NCBI GenBank assembly: GCA_002049455.2
Contig: KV918904.1
Location: forward strand, 62,001-126,000
DNA from: Porphyra umbilicalis
Lineage: Eukaryota > Rhodophyta > Bangiophyceae > Bangiales > Bangiaceae
Direction: 5' to 3'
Length of the DNA stretch: 64,000 bases
This document shows positions 22,835 through 33,108 of this stretch, one piece after another (within the stretch, counting starts at the first letter, position 1; every line of letters begins with the position of its first letter). The translations under genes and the position numbers were made by a program. The notes beneath the pieces were generated by a model. That model saw only the letters and a program-made list of their open reading frames with translations, made no database searches and was not told the DNA's origin.

Positions 22835-24697
22835 ATGGACGATCCACTCGAGGTGTCTGCGGATGCGATGCTGGCGGACCCCGTCAACGGCGAAGTTTCC
22901 ACCGCGGTGGCAGCCCACATGCAGGCGCTGTGGCGCTATCGTCGTCGCACCCGCCGGTCGCGGCTCGGCCGGCGGCGGTATATTGGGTCGGTGCGTGGCC
23001 GCCGGCCGAACAAGCACCGTGATTTTCGATCAGGTTTGCGAGCTATTTTGAGGGACTATTTTGGATTGGACGGATCCCCTCCCGTATACGACAAGGCGGA
23101 CTTTGAAAGACGGTTCCGTGTGCCCCGGTCAGTGTTTTTGCGTATCTACCTCGCCTGGAAGGGTCGCCCCTTCTTTGCGCAACGCATTAACGCGACAGGC
23201 AGACCGCAGGCACACCCCTTGCAAAAGGTGGTGGCTGCTTTCCGAGTGATTGCTTACGGAGAGGCGCCCGATCGAACTGATGAATACGTTCGTTTGTCCG
23301 CATCGACCATTGCTACGTCTGTTCGAGAGCTTCTACGTTTTATTGTGGATGAGTTTGGTCCGGCTTATTTGCATCCGCCAACCCCGGCCGAGCTGGATCG
23401 TATTCTGGAGCGCAATGCGCAACGGGGATTTCCTGGGTGTATGGGATCGCTGGACTGCAGCCATTGGGAGTGGGCGAACTGCCCCAAGGCGTTTTCCGGC
23501 ATGTACCAGAATCGGCACGGAAAACGCTCGGTGGTAATGGAAACTGTTCGTGATAAGGACCTATGGATATGGCATTTATTTGTTTGTTGCCCTGGTTCTC
23601 AGAATGACCTCAATGTTATGCATGCTTCCCCTCTGTATTTGTCTCTGACGGGAGGGGAGTGGCCGCCTCGTACGTTTTCATGCACAGCTAACGGCACCAC
23701 CCGCACGCTCTTGTATTATCTGGTTGATGGAATTTACCCTCCCTTTGCATTTTTCGTTTCTCCGTTCCCCGACCCCACCACAGAAGTTGAGACTACATTC
23801 AACCGGCTCCAAGAAGCTTTGAGAAAAGACGTGGAACGGCTATATGCCGTTCTAACTGCACGCTTCCACATTGCTTTACACCCCGCACGGCATGTAACCG
23901 TTGAGTCAATGGTCACCGTCGCGAAGGCGGTGGCCATCTTACACAATATGGTGACGGAGAAGCGACGCGATGGGTACGTATCACACACTCGAATGGCCGC
24001 CGCTGCCCAGGCGGCGGCCGGAGGCAGCGGCGGCGGAGACACAGTCGGTGGCGGAGCCGAGGGCGTGGGCAACGGGGCTGTTGAGACCCCGGCCGCGGCC
24101 GGTGGTGCGGCCGGCGGTGCGGCCGGCGACGGGGTTCGTCGGGATGGCGGTGGGGGGACGGGCTTCAATCCTAATGGTGGTGCTCCCGCCGCCGGTGTTG
24201 GCGCAGCCGGCGGCGGAGCTGGCGTTGGTGGGGGGGGTGGGACGGGGTTGATGCCTCATGGTGGCGGTCCCGCCGCCGGTGTTGGTGCAGCCGGCGGCGG
24301 AGCTGGCGGTGGTGGGGGTGGCGGGACGGGGTTGATGCCTGATGTTGGCGGTCCTGCCCCCGGTGTTGGTGCAGCCGGCGGCGGGGCTGCTGGTGGTGGG
24401 GTCGGTGGGACGGGTCTGACGGCAGATGGAGGCAGCCACGCCACCGGCGGCGGTGCGGCCGGCGGTAGTCCGCAGAGCAACGCGAATAGTCCTGGGGGTG
24501 GCGACGGGCCGCCGGCGGGTGTGGCCGCCCCTGTCATCGCGCCGGCCGGCGCGCTTCCTGCCGGACGTTTTGGTCACGCGATGAACGCTTGGGGAGAGGC
24601 ACGGGACGAGGAGAAGCACGAGCGCCTGAGGAATCACCTTGCTGAACACGTGGGGGTGGAAAGGAGTACGCTTCTTGCGCCCTACGTGGGGGTTTAA
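22835..24697 (+). CDS. PIF/Harbinger-type DDE transposase with Gly/Ala-rich tail
   Basis: The ATG at 22,835 opens a 620-residue frame. Residues about 60-380 match the plant-type Harbinger transposase family (DDE superfamily). They include a helical N-terminal segment with NATGRPQ, a first catalytic Asp in GCMGSLDCSHWEW (about residue 208), a second in GSQNDLNVM (about 255), and the Glu in the DVERLYAVL helix (about 335). The family fold then ends at HNMV. The last 220 residues are Gly/Ala-rich repeats whose DNA carries the same GCCGCCGG/CCGGCGGC hairpins as the non-coding field downstream. No stop or frameshift interrupts the frame, so it may be active. It would cut and paste its element, normally together with a Myb-like partner; one lies at 26,145-27,476. 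Confidence 0.9.
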   Translation: MDDPLEVSADAMLADPVNGEVSTAVAAHMQALWRYRRRTRRSRLGRRRYIGSVRGRRPNKHRDFRSGLRAILRDYFGLDGSPPVYDKADFERRFRVPRSVFLRIYLAWKGRPFFAQRINATGRPQAHPLQKVVAAFRVIAYGEAPDRTDEYVRLSASTIATSVRELLRFIVDEFGPAYLHPPTPAELDRILERNAQRGFPGCMGSLDCSHWEWANCPKAFSGMYQNRHGKRSVVMETVRDKDLWIWHLFVCCPGSQNDLNVMHASPLYLSLTGGEWPPRTFSCTANGTTRTLLYYLVDGIYPPFAFFVSPFPDPTTEVETTFNRLQEALRKDVERLYAVLTARFHIALHPARHVTVESMVTVAKAVAILHNMVTEKRRDGYVSHTRMAAAAQAAAGGSGGGDTVGGGAEGVGNGAVETPAAAGGAAGGAAGDGVRRDGGGGTGFNPNGGAPAAGVGAAGGGAGVGGGGGTGLMPHGGGPAAGVGAAGGGAGGGGGGGTGLMPDVGGPAPGVGAAGGGAAGGGVGGTGLTADGGSHATGGGAAGGSPQSNANSPGGGDGPPAGVAAPVIAPAGALPAGRFGHAMNAWGEARDEEKHERLRNHLAEHVGVERSTLLAPYVGV

Positions 24698-24739
24698 AAG
24701 GTTTTTTTATTTCCTTGCTGCGCAGGGTTTTTCTTTCCT
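24696..24739 (+). terminator. T-rich 3' element after the transposase ORF
   Basis: The stop codon runs straight into AAAAGG, a run of seven T, then CAGGG and TTTTTC. The same arrangement (AAAGG, T run, about 17 nt, AGGG, T run) follows the Myb-like ORF on the opposite strand at 26,070-26,109. Its presence at both 3' ends suggests a shared processing or termination signal. The call as a terminator is an inference. Confidence 0.4.
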
Positions 24740-25179
24740 TCGATACTGTCGTCAGGAGGGGATCTTCTAGAAATTGATCCGTCCCGTCGGCGGCCTTGGC
24801 AGCGGCGAAGGCGGTGTCTCTTGTGCCGGCGGGCTCCACGCCGGCAGTACAGGAGCGGGTGACGGGACAGGCGTACCCTGCCACAGGCACTAGATGGGCC
24901 AGCGGCGGATCCTGCATTGATTGTGGCAGACCCGCCGCCGGCGTTGATGAGACCGGCGGCGGGCGTGTGGGGCCGGGCGAGGAGGTAGCTGTCTGCGCTG
25001 GCGTTCGTCTACGCGGCGGCGGCCCTGCGTGTCGGGGGGAGTTGTGGACAGGGTCGACGACTCCGTGTGCCTTCCCCGCCGCCGGCGTTGGCATGACCGG
25101 CGGCACACGTGTGGGGCGGGCATGAGAAGGGGAGGATTGCCGCCGGAGTCGGTATCGCCGGCGGCGGCACTGCGTGTGA

Positions 25180-25870
25180 GGGGTGGCGGGCGGGCAAGGG
25201 ACGCAACTAGCTGCAACTGGCCCGCCGCCGAAGGTGCCGAGACCGGCGGCGAGCGTGTCGGGACGGGAGGGGCGCTGGTGTGTTGCCGCCGGCAATTGTG
25301 CGGCCGGCGGCGGCCATTTGGCTGGGCGCGTTGCCGCCGGCGTCGGTATGGCTGGCGGCGGCTCTGCGTTTTTGGGGGGACGGGCGGGCGAGGGAGGCGT
25401 CCCATTGTTTCTTCTTCGCCGCCGGCGTCTGCAAGACCGTCGGCGCGTGCTCGGGGGGGCCATGTAGCTGGGTGCGCTGCCGCCGGCGTCGGTATGGCCG
25501 GCGGCGGCTCTGCGTGTTGGGGGGGGCGGGCGGGCGAGGGAGGCGTCCCCTTGTTTCTGCTTTGCCGCCGGCGTCTGTAAGACCGGCGGCGCGTGCTCGG
25601 GGGGCCATGTAGCTGGGTGCGCTGCCGCCGGCGTCGCTATGGCCGGCGGAGGCTCTGCGTGTTCGGGGGGGCGGGCGGGCGACGGAGGCGTCCCCTTGAT
25701 TTTGCGTCGCCGCCGGCGTCTGCAAGACCGGCGGCGCGTGCTCGGGGGGGCCATGTAGCGGGGTGCGTTGCCGCCGGCGTCGGTATGGCCGGCGGCGGCG
25801 CTGCGTGTTGGGGGGGGCGGGCGGGCGAGGGAGGGGACAAGAGTTGAGTGGCCCGTCGCCGGCGTTGGCG
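25180..25870. repeat. Tandem repeat, about 146-bp period, made of paired GC hairpins
   Basis: Units recur at about 25,321, 25,467, 25,613 and 25,760. Each holds two inverted repeats with arms GCCGCCGG and CCGGCGGC around a loop of roughly 9-12 bases, plus a spacer GTGCTCGGGGGGGCCATGTA. The period is not a multiple of three. Although minus-strand frames stay open across it, I treat the region as a non-coding structural repeat. It lies between the two convergent transposon genes. Confidence 0.75.
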
Positions 25871-26069
25871 AGACCGGCAGCGGGTGTGAGGAGCGCGGAG
25901 GGGACCGGGTGTGTTGGTGTGTTGCCGCCGGCGTTCGTGTGCCGACATGTGTGGGGGGCGTAGCGCCCGTTGGCGGTGTTTGTGCGAGGAAATTTTCAGT
26001 GGCCGGAAGTTCAGGGGATCCACGAGGGGCGTTGCGCATTCGTGGTCGGATTCGTGGTGCACAACAGTA

Positions 26070-26109
26070 GGAAAAAAAACCCTACCCAACGGGTGAAAAA
26101 AAACCTTTG
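26070..26109 (-). terminator. T-rich 3' element after the Myb-like ORF
   Basis: On the minus strand, 36 bases after the stop, it reads CAAAGG, eight T, a short spacer, then TAGGG and eight T. It is the counterpart of the element at 24,696-24,739. Confidence 0.4.
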
Positions 26110-26144
26110 GCACGCTACAGAACAAAGAACATACGCCGCAAACA

Positions 26145-27476
26145 CTACAGGGACTCGGAATGGTCATCGTCCCCACCGGACTCCTCAACAGCACAGTCGG
26201 CGTCGTCCGCCGTCTTGTTGTGGTGCATGGGCACCAAGTACACCTCATCGTCGTCTTCCAAGTTAGTCGACGCGGCAGCAAGTGCCGCCACCGCCTTCGC
26301 CTGCTTCGTCACCTGGGACCGAGCGCTATGGCTCGGCGTTCCTCGGCCTGTCATCTTGGGAACAGGGGCTGTCGTCGCAGGCGCCGCCGGCGTGCTGTCC
26401 CAAGACGGCGGCCATTGCACTTCGGACTCGACTGCCGCCGGCTTGTTGCCGACCGGCGGCGGCGGATGCTCTTCCGACTCGGCCGCCTGTGCGGTAGACG
26501 ACCCCGCATCCGTCGCGAAGGCGGCGGCCGTCCCCACCGGACCCGACGACATCGCCGGCGGGGACCAGGACAAGTCCATCCCAGCCGCCGCCATCAGCTT
26601 GCGCGCGTGCATCTTGCGGAAGGCAATCGCCTCGGGGGTGTCGCGCATCTCAGCGGTGTTGAAGAACGCCACAGTTGTCCGCTCCGTCGTTGCCCGCGCC
26701 AGCGCCAGCAGAGCGTCCGAGCTGTCCTTGAGCGTCCGCGACGCTCGGATGTCATCACCCATCTCCCTTTTGGCCGCCTTGGAACCGCGCGAACGTGACT
26801 GGAAGGCACCCGCCGCCAGCGGCCCGTTCTCCTCCTCGTCAGAGTCGCTTGGGGAGGCAAGGCCGCCGGCAGACGCGATGGAGGAGCCGGCGCCGCCAGC
26901 GCCGCTGTCTGCGGCGGCGGCCCCGGCGGCGCCACTAAACTTGTCAACGTGGCGCAACACCCGCCAACACGGTACCCACGGGCAGGTAGTCTGCTTGGCC
27001 TTCCGCTTCGTTGTCTTTCCCTTCGCCTTGTCAGACGACCGGTCCTTCCGCATCGCCTCGTAAATGTTGAGCCCGCAAAAGCGCGCCACAGCGGCGCTAA
27101 TCAGGTCCTCGTCGGTCGGGTTGCCAGTCAGCGACAGCCGGTTAATTGCCAGGTAGTGGGAGCCAAACTCGCTCACCCCCCTCTGGATCTTGTCCCACTG
27201 CTTCTACACCCCCCCGACACCGCGCTCAGTGCGCCGTCGCGCGCCAGGGCGACCGACCAGTAAGCTCTTCCATTCTGCGACGACCTCCGCCCAAAAGGTT
27301 GTCCCAGTCTGGTCCGAACCCTTCACAGCGTCCAGAGATGTAGAAAGATAGGCCCTGCTGAGGGCCACCCGCTCCTCGTCCGTCCAGCCAAGCCCAGTCC
27401 CCATGAGAGCCGGAGCGTAGGTGGCGGCAAGCAGGTCGGTGCCCTCGCCGCTACCCACAGGTGGGGAAGGTGGCAT
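26145..27476 (-). pseudogene. Myb/SANT-like (NAM-associated type) partner protein of the Harbinger transposon, one in-frame TAG
   Basis: The N-terminal part (27,476-27,204) has the trihelix/Myb-like pattern GWTDEERVALSRAYL, then DQTGTTFWAEV. After a TAG at 27,204 the same frame continues with KQWDKIQRGVSEF, residues that complete the domain. A helical segment (NPTDEDLISAAV) and PWVPCWRVLRHVDKF follow, as in the no-apical-meristem-associated family. The C-terminal half is Ala/Ser/Pro-rich and acidic, ending at 26,145. Harbinger elements need such a DNA-binding partner to bring transposase to the termini. With the stop the protein would be cut within its DNA-binding domain, unless a small intron removes it or the stop is an assembly error. 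Confidence 0.65.
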
Positions 27477-27499
27477 GAACCACCCGCCCCGGCGACCGC

Positions 27500-28330
27500 C
27501 TAGACGGAAGGGCCACCGCCGCCGGCAAATGATGCGCTGCCGCCGGATGGAGGTGGTCGAGTAGCAGCCGGCGGCACTTGCACGTGCTTGCGGGGCGCGT
27601 CGCCGCCGGTACCGGCGGCCGGTGATGCGTCGCCGCCGGCTATCAGCGATTGGGCAGCAGCCGGCGGCGCTGACCCGTCACAGCTGGGCTCTTCGCCGCC
27701 AGTTCCGGCGGCCAGTGCCTCGTCACCGCCGGCTCGAGGCGATCTGACGCCGTCGGTGAGTGGGGACGGAGCAGCAGCCGGCGGCCCTTGTAGGTCGGTG
27801 CGGGGCCCTTCGCCGCCGGAACCGGCGCCCGGTGATACGCCGCCGCCGGCTTGCGGTGTTTCGGCAGCAGCCGGCGGCACTTGTCCGTTCGCGCGGGGCG
27901 CGTTGCCGCCGGAACCAGCGGCCAGTGACGCGCCGCCGCCGGCGCGAGGCGATCCGCCGCCGCCGGCAAGCGGGGATGGAGCAGCAGTCGGCGACACTTG
28001 TCCGTCGGCGTGGCGCGCTTCGCCGATTGGCACCAGCCGGCGGCACTTGTCCGTTCGCAGCTGCCGGCGGCACTTGTCCGTCGACGCGGCGCGCTTCGCC
28101 GCCGGTACCGGCGGCTGGTGATGCGCCGCCGCCAGATTGCGCTGGATTGGCAGCTGCCGGCGGCACTTGTCCGTCGGCGCGGCGCGCTTCGCCGCCGGTG
28201 CCGGCGGCTGGTGATGTGCCGCCGCCGGCTTGCGCTGGATTGGCAGAAGCCGGCGGCACTTGTCCGGTCGCAGCTGCCGGCGGCACTTGTCCGTCGGCGC
28301 GGCCCCCAGTTGTCTTAGCGTGAAGCGTGG
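27500..28330 (-). repeat. Tandem repeat, about 120-bp period, possibly coding Gly/Ala/Pro repeats
   Basis: Units of about 120-123 bp contain GCCGCCGG...CCGGCGGC hairpins and the phrase CGGCACTTGTCCG. On the minus strand they encode protein repeats of about 41 residues built around DGQVPPAAA, AGGG and SPAAGTGGEA. Since many units keep a multiple of three, they may be an N-terminal repeat region of the Myb-like protein. Frame changes between blocks leave that open. Confidence 0.5.
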
Positions 28331-29199
28331 CCGCCGGCTTCACGACTGGCTTGGCCACCCGGCGGCCAGCAATCCTCGCGAAGTGGCCCAAAGCCGCAGA
28401 GCTGATTGGGACGCTGCCCGCCCGGCGGCACCCAGTTCCGCCTCGGTGAAGGCTGGCGATAGGAAGGGAAGCCACCGCCGCCGTAGCCGCCGGGCTCTTG
28501 AGCTCTTTGACCTTGGCAGCCTGGCGGCGTCCACATGTTGCGGTGCGGAGATCTGTCCTTGTCCCGCGAGTCCCGTCCCCGGCCGCCGTACTCGTGGTCC
28601 CGTTGGAACGGCGGGTCCCACTGGCCGCCGGCTTGGGACGACCGACCAGCCGGCGACGCCCAGCCACAGCGGCGAGGAGAAACTCGACGGCCACCGTATC
28701 CCACCCCCGACCGCCGTGTCCGTCGTTGCCTTCGGGCGGTTGCTCCCAACGGCCGCCGGCTTGGTTGTCCTGCCAAAGAGCCGGCGGCACCCACTTCGTC
28801 ACGCGGCGGCAGACACGGCCGTCCCGCTCCCCTGCCAAATTGTTCGCCACCTTGGTGAGGATCAGTGCTTGGTCGCGGTCCCCAGCTGCCGCGCGTCGAC
28901 AGTGACGACCGTCCCGACCCCCCGGCATAATTGCCGCCGCGCTGGTTCGGTGCAGGGTTGGGCGGCGGCACCCAGGCGCCGCCGGCTACAGGCGGTCCTT
29001 GGCCAGCCGGCGGCGCGCAGCTACTAGAGACAGGAGGCGCGGGCCCGCCGCGTGGTGGGGCCGACGTTGAGCACGGTGGGCAGCCCGCGAGATGGCAAGA
29101 GCACGTGCACCGCGCGAGCACCGCGAGCCGCTCTTGATGACGACGACACTGGTCGCGGTGACGCTCCGTGTCGCGCTCCCGGTCCGGCTTGCGGGTCAT
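28315..29199 (-). CDS. Hypothetical Gly/Pro/Arg-rich protein upstream of the Myb-like ORF
   Basis: This 294-codon minus-strand frame starts MTRKPDRERDTERH and has a Cys/His patch (CTCSCHLAGCPPC). Then come degenerate repeats of the type W-x-PP-G-Q and RDSRDKDRS. It has the look of a real low-complexity protein rather than a shadow, since no gene runs opposite it. It may be the 5' part of the transposon's second gene. No known domain. Confidence 0.3.
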   Translation of the reverse strand: MTRKPDRERDTERHRDQCRRHQERLAVLARCTCSCHLAGCPPCSTSAPPRGGPAPPVSSSCAPPAGQGPPVAGGAWVPPPNPAPNQRGGNYAGGSGRSSLSTRGSWGPRPSTDPHQGGEQFGRGAGRPCLPPRDEVGAAGSLAGQPSRRPLGATARRQRRTRRSGVGYGGRRVSPRRCGWASPAGRSSQAGGQWDPPFQRDHEYGGRGRDSRDKDRSPHRNMWTPPGCQGQRAQEPGGYGGGGFPSYRQPSPRRNWVPPGGQRPNQLCGFGPLREDCWPPGGQASREAGGHASR

Positions 29200-32042
29200 G
29201 ATCGGAAAGGGGGGGGGGAAGAAGGCCGGCTTTTGAAGGCCGGGGGTGGAGACGGGGACAAGTGGGGAGCGGTGACCAGAGCCATGGGCGCGCCGCCGGA
29301 GCTCGCGGGACGCCGGCGGCGTGTCGGTTGCAACAGGTGCGCGCGGGAGGCAAGAAGGAGAGAATCAGCACGAGTGAGGCAGGGGGAGGGGGAGGAGCCG
29401 CCGGCGTCTCCCGCTCAGGCACGCCGGCGGCAAGCACGTGATCAGTGTCGTGCAGGCGGTCGTTGGGCCAGAGGGCGGGAGGGCAGCGCGCCCCCGCAAG
29501 CTGCGCCAGTGCTCCACAGTGCCCGGGGGACCCCTCGTGCGCGCTGGACGAGGGGGCAGGGCAGGACGCAGGCCCGCATCGGGCCCGAAACACACGAGGT
29601 GTCTTTGAGGGCGCCCGAGGTGCAACACGAACCCCGGGTGACGCCTCCCCAGCCGCAATGCACACCGCCTGCGGTGACCCGCGCGCCCTCCACCAACCCC
29701 CTCCCAATCCGCAGTGGTCACGGGGTGGCCCCCAATGACCGGTTGGGCGGGAGGGGGGCACACAGGACACAGGAAGCAACACAATCTGATCACGGAACGG
29801 CTGACCCCTCGCCGCATCGAATCCGCCTCCCATCTGAGTTTTTCTAAACAATTCTGCGAGCCAATGACGAGGCTCCATTCGACTACAAACTTTTCAATAT
29901 TTCCCCATGACAAGCAAACAATTCGTGAGACTGGATGCGGGATCGGACCAGTTTTTTGGCGCCGAACCAGCAACACTGCCCCAATGGATTTTTGCACCAG
30001 CCCGCCTGCAGGGCCTACCGACGCCTGGTCCAACGAATGGCGTCGGCCACCGTGGCTTCTGAAAGCACCCGAAAGGCGCTTCGGGACGGACCGCGCGGTC
30101 CACGACTCGGGCTTGTCGCGACAGCGCATCGCATCACGCACCCGTTGAGGGAACCTCGACCAACGCCAGCACCTCTGTTGTGTCCCATGAGACTCGGGTT
30201 TGAGACAAGTGTGCCAAGTTTCTCCCGCCGTGCTGACTCTGGACGCGTGGTGCGTCCACTTCGTCCGATGTTCACGATTCGTGTCTCTCTATTTCAGACG
30301 TGTGTGCCAAAATTGTCTTTTATTGACGAGATTTGGAAGGTTCCACTGGGATCATAGACACTTTGTCTCACAATCTCTGCCGCACGGCAGCCTTTTCGGC
30401 TCCGCGGCACCCTCGTCCTCTTTGTGCACGTGTGAGGGGGAGGGGGTGGGGCGGGCGGCAGTGGTACCGCCGCCGCTGCCACCGTGGCGGTGGGAGCGCC
30501 GCCGTGGCTGGCGGAACCGACCCGACGCCGTCGGCCGCGTCGGCCGCGCGTTCCGCCTTGCGTCCGTGCGCGTGGCGGTGCTGTTGCGTTTTTTGCGTTT
30601 TTTTTGTTGTTTTTTGCTTGTCGTCCCTTTGCCGTCTGACCCGGCGGCTGTACGAATTTTTTCCCGTTCGGCGCGCCCCCGCGCGCGCCGCTTGGCCGGG
30701 CGGCGGCGGTCGGTCGGGCGGCGGCGTGCCGCCGGCGCGGGGGGGATGCCGCGCCGTCTGCGACGCTGTCACGCGGGGGGGCGCCGCGGCCGGGTCGCCG
30801 CGGCAGGGGGTGCCGCCCGTGGGGGCTCCCCGCCGCTGTCACTGCCGCCGCCGCCGCCGCCACCGTTGGCGGTGGGTCCGTCGCGCGACCGCCGGGGCTC
30901 AAGCCATGTTGCTTGCGGCCACCCCCACGCGCCAGTGGGATGGTACGTTGGAGCTGCGTGGGCGTTGGTCGGGGCAGGGGGGAAGGAAGGTGGCGACGGT
31001 CCTGTGTGGCGAGCGGCGACCCAGCTGCCTGCGGCACAGTGGTGGACGAGGACCTTTTCGACCGCACGAGCTGCGGTGCACGTCGTGCCGGCCCGCCACC
31101 ACCATGGCCGCGGCCATCTCCACCGGCTGCCGCACAGCTGGCGCTGCATCCACAGGGAGGCCTCTCTCATTTGTCCGACCGTCCGGCTGCCCGCGCGCTG
31201 CAGCCGCTCGCTGCGGCGACCTTTGCTGCGCCGATGTCAGTGGCGCCGGGGAGGTCGCCGCGGACCGTGCCGGCGCCGGCTGCGCACTTTGGAGGGCGTC
31301 ACCCCCTGTGGCAGTGGGGTGTCATGGTCAACTGATTTTGGTAGCCGGTCCTCGGTGGGGGGGGGACAAGGCAGAACGAGCGGGTCGTTTTCCTAGAGTT
31401 CTGTAGGGCTTGCGGTGGACCCGTCCCCACCGCTGGCGCACGGGAAGCGGCCGGCCGGCCGCCGCGACGAGCCCTGCAGCCACTTCTCTCAGTACGCGTT
31501 TTGCCCTGGTTCGCATATGCACCGCCATGAGCACTTTTTTCTCGTGCCAGACACCACGCGTACGTCATCAGAATCGTCCTAGCTGAGCAAGAAATGCATG
31601 GCGAAGAAAAAGAGAAACACGCCCAGGCGCGCGTGTTTCTTGGACAGGTGTCACCACCGGTCACGATCAATATGGATACCCCTCGGTACACCCACTTGCA
31701 ACTTGCCTGCATCATTCCCTTCCAAAAGGCTCCTGAGGCATGATGTGTTTATTGGGATTCTGATTGGTCTCAGAAAAGCTGTCAGCAGCCTTGGTCTCGT
31801 GACTTCCACCGCTGGGTGCCCGATGAGGCCGATTCCCCCCGGGCATTGTCCCCATCTGGGCCCCATCAGTTCCAACCGGACACCCGATTCGATGGGCTTC
31901 GATACCCACCGAACACCCCCCCCGATGGGGATTCTACCGGAAGCTGACGGTCCATCCCTGGCAGCCAGCTGATGTCACACCTGGAATGGCCTGCCTACAG
32001 GTACAGCAAGACAGGTCGCACGGTTCTGGCTTCCCGGGCTCG
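29200..32042. other. No supported gene
   Basis: The first part (to about 29,430) still has GCCGCCGG/CCGGCGGC hairpins and fades into ordinary sequence, so the Harbinger right end probably lies near here. I could not pair inverted termini. 30,360-31,400 is very GC-rich with open frames on both strands but nothing family-like. 31,450-32,040 is of mixed composition and featureless to me. Confidence 0.45.
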
Positions 32043-32045
32043 TCA

Positions 32046-32597
32046 GGGCGTGTCCAGCAATGGAGCCAACCGTCCAAAACTCCAAACGTGGCCAAACGTG
32101 GCTCCGTTTGGCCAACCGGGCATTGGTGGCTGGGTCGAGCTCCAAAACTTGGGTGTGACGGTCCAAAAATAGCCCTTCCTCACATATTCTAGTCTTCTAA
32201 TCGGTCTCGTGTGGGGCCTGCGCGATCGCTTAGTTTTGGAGCTTCAACGGCAGCGAAACGGCACCGAGGTCCAAACAGGCCCGTTTGGCGGCGCTCCAAA
32301 GCGCTGCGCCAAAACATGGTTCCGAACGTGGCCATCCAACGCCAATAGGATGGCAGACCCGTGGTGATCACACAGTCCCGAGATGCTCTGTGATCGGAGC
32401 AGATCCAGGGTGGGACCTTGGCGGATGCTTGGGCCGCCACAAAAGAGGCCCACCGTCTGAGAGCGCCTACAGCAGCCCAAGATTGAGACGTGATGTGCCT
32501 AGTTTTGGCCCAGCGGTTGGAGAGCCAGTAGCAGGGCCACACGTTGCCCACACGTGGCTGTTGGGTTGGACCGTTGGCTCCATTGCTGGACATGCCC
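32046..32597. mobile_element. PIF/Harbinger-like MITE
   Basis: The 32-bp inverted ends match except at two positions (left GGGCGTGTCCAGCAATGGAG, right end the complement with GGGCATGTCC). They are flanked by a 3-bp duplication, TCA (32,043-32,045 and 32,598-32,600). Ends starting GGGC and a 3-bp target duplication fit PIF/Harbinger. The 552-bp interior has no transposase. Repeated CCAAACGTGG motifs lie near both ends. The Harbinger transposase 7 kb away is a possible helper, but its own termini were not identified, so the link is untested. Confidence 0.82.
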
Positions 32598-33108
32598 TCA
32601 GTGCCCCTCGGCTGTTGTCCCGCGCCGCGTCCTGGCGTTCTCGCAGATCAGGGCCCCACCCACCACCGCTCACGAGGTCTGTGACCCAGACTCGGGTCTG
32701 GAGACGCCCTTGAGGTCACGCCGGGCTTGCCAGGCGACCGTTTTGTCGCCACAATTCGGAACCGGCGTCGGACACTGCAGCGTGCAGCGGCCGCCACCGA
32801 TGGCCCCGGCCAGTGCGATTGCCGTCCGCGGCGGATGCCCGCCAACATGCGTTCGGCGGCTCTGCGTGTAAAGTGGGGGTGTAGGGCTCCGCCCTTGGTC
32901 GACAGCTGCAGGCGTGTCGTCGACGGCGTCTGTCAGCTGTGGCCGTACTGTACGGCTCTGGGTGCTTGTCCGACGCAGGCCTGCTGGCTGGCTCGGTGAC
33001 CGCCTCCCTTTCGTCCCTTCCCGGTGCCACCCACTTGCGGGCGTTGTCGCTTCCCGCCGCCCTCTGGCAGGCGGCGACGGTACCGCCCCGCCGCTCCTTC
33101 AACCCACC

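Noticed and set aside
24534-26039. A 501-codon minus-strand Pro/Arg-rich frame
   Set aside because: It overlaps the transposase end and the 146-bp hairpin repeats, whose period is not a multiple of three. A repeat without stops is the simpler explanation.
25180-28330. CRISPR-like array of palindromic repeats
   Set aside because: Spacers are themselves repeated, unit lengths are 120-146 bp, the DNA is eukaryotic, and no cas-like gene is present.
22262-29800. Terminal inverted repeats of the autonomous Harbinger element
   Set aside because: Weak matches such as CCATTGG/CCAATGG near 22,340 and 29,985 were seen, but no consistent ends with a target duplication.
30200-31406. Long open frames on both strands at 30.2-31.4 kb
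   Set aside because: Low-complexity translation in every frame and no conserved motif. Composition alone explains it.
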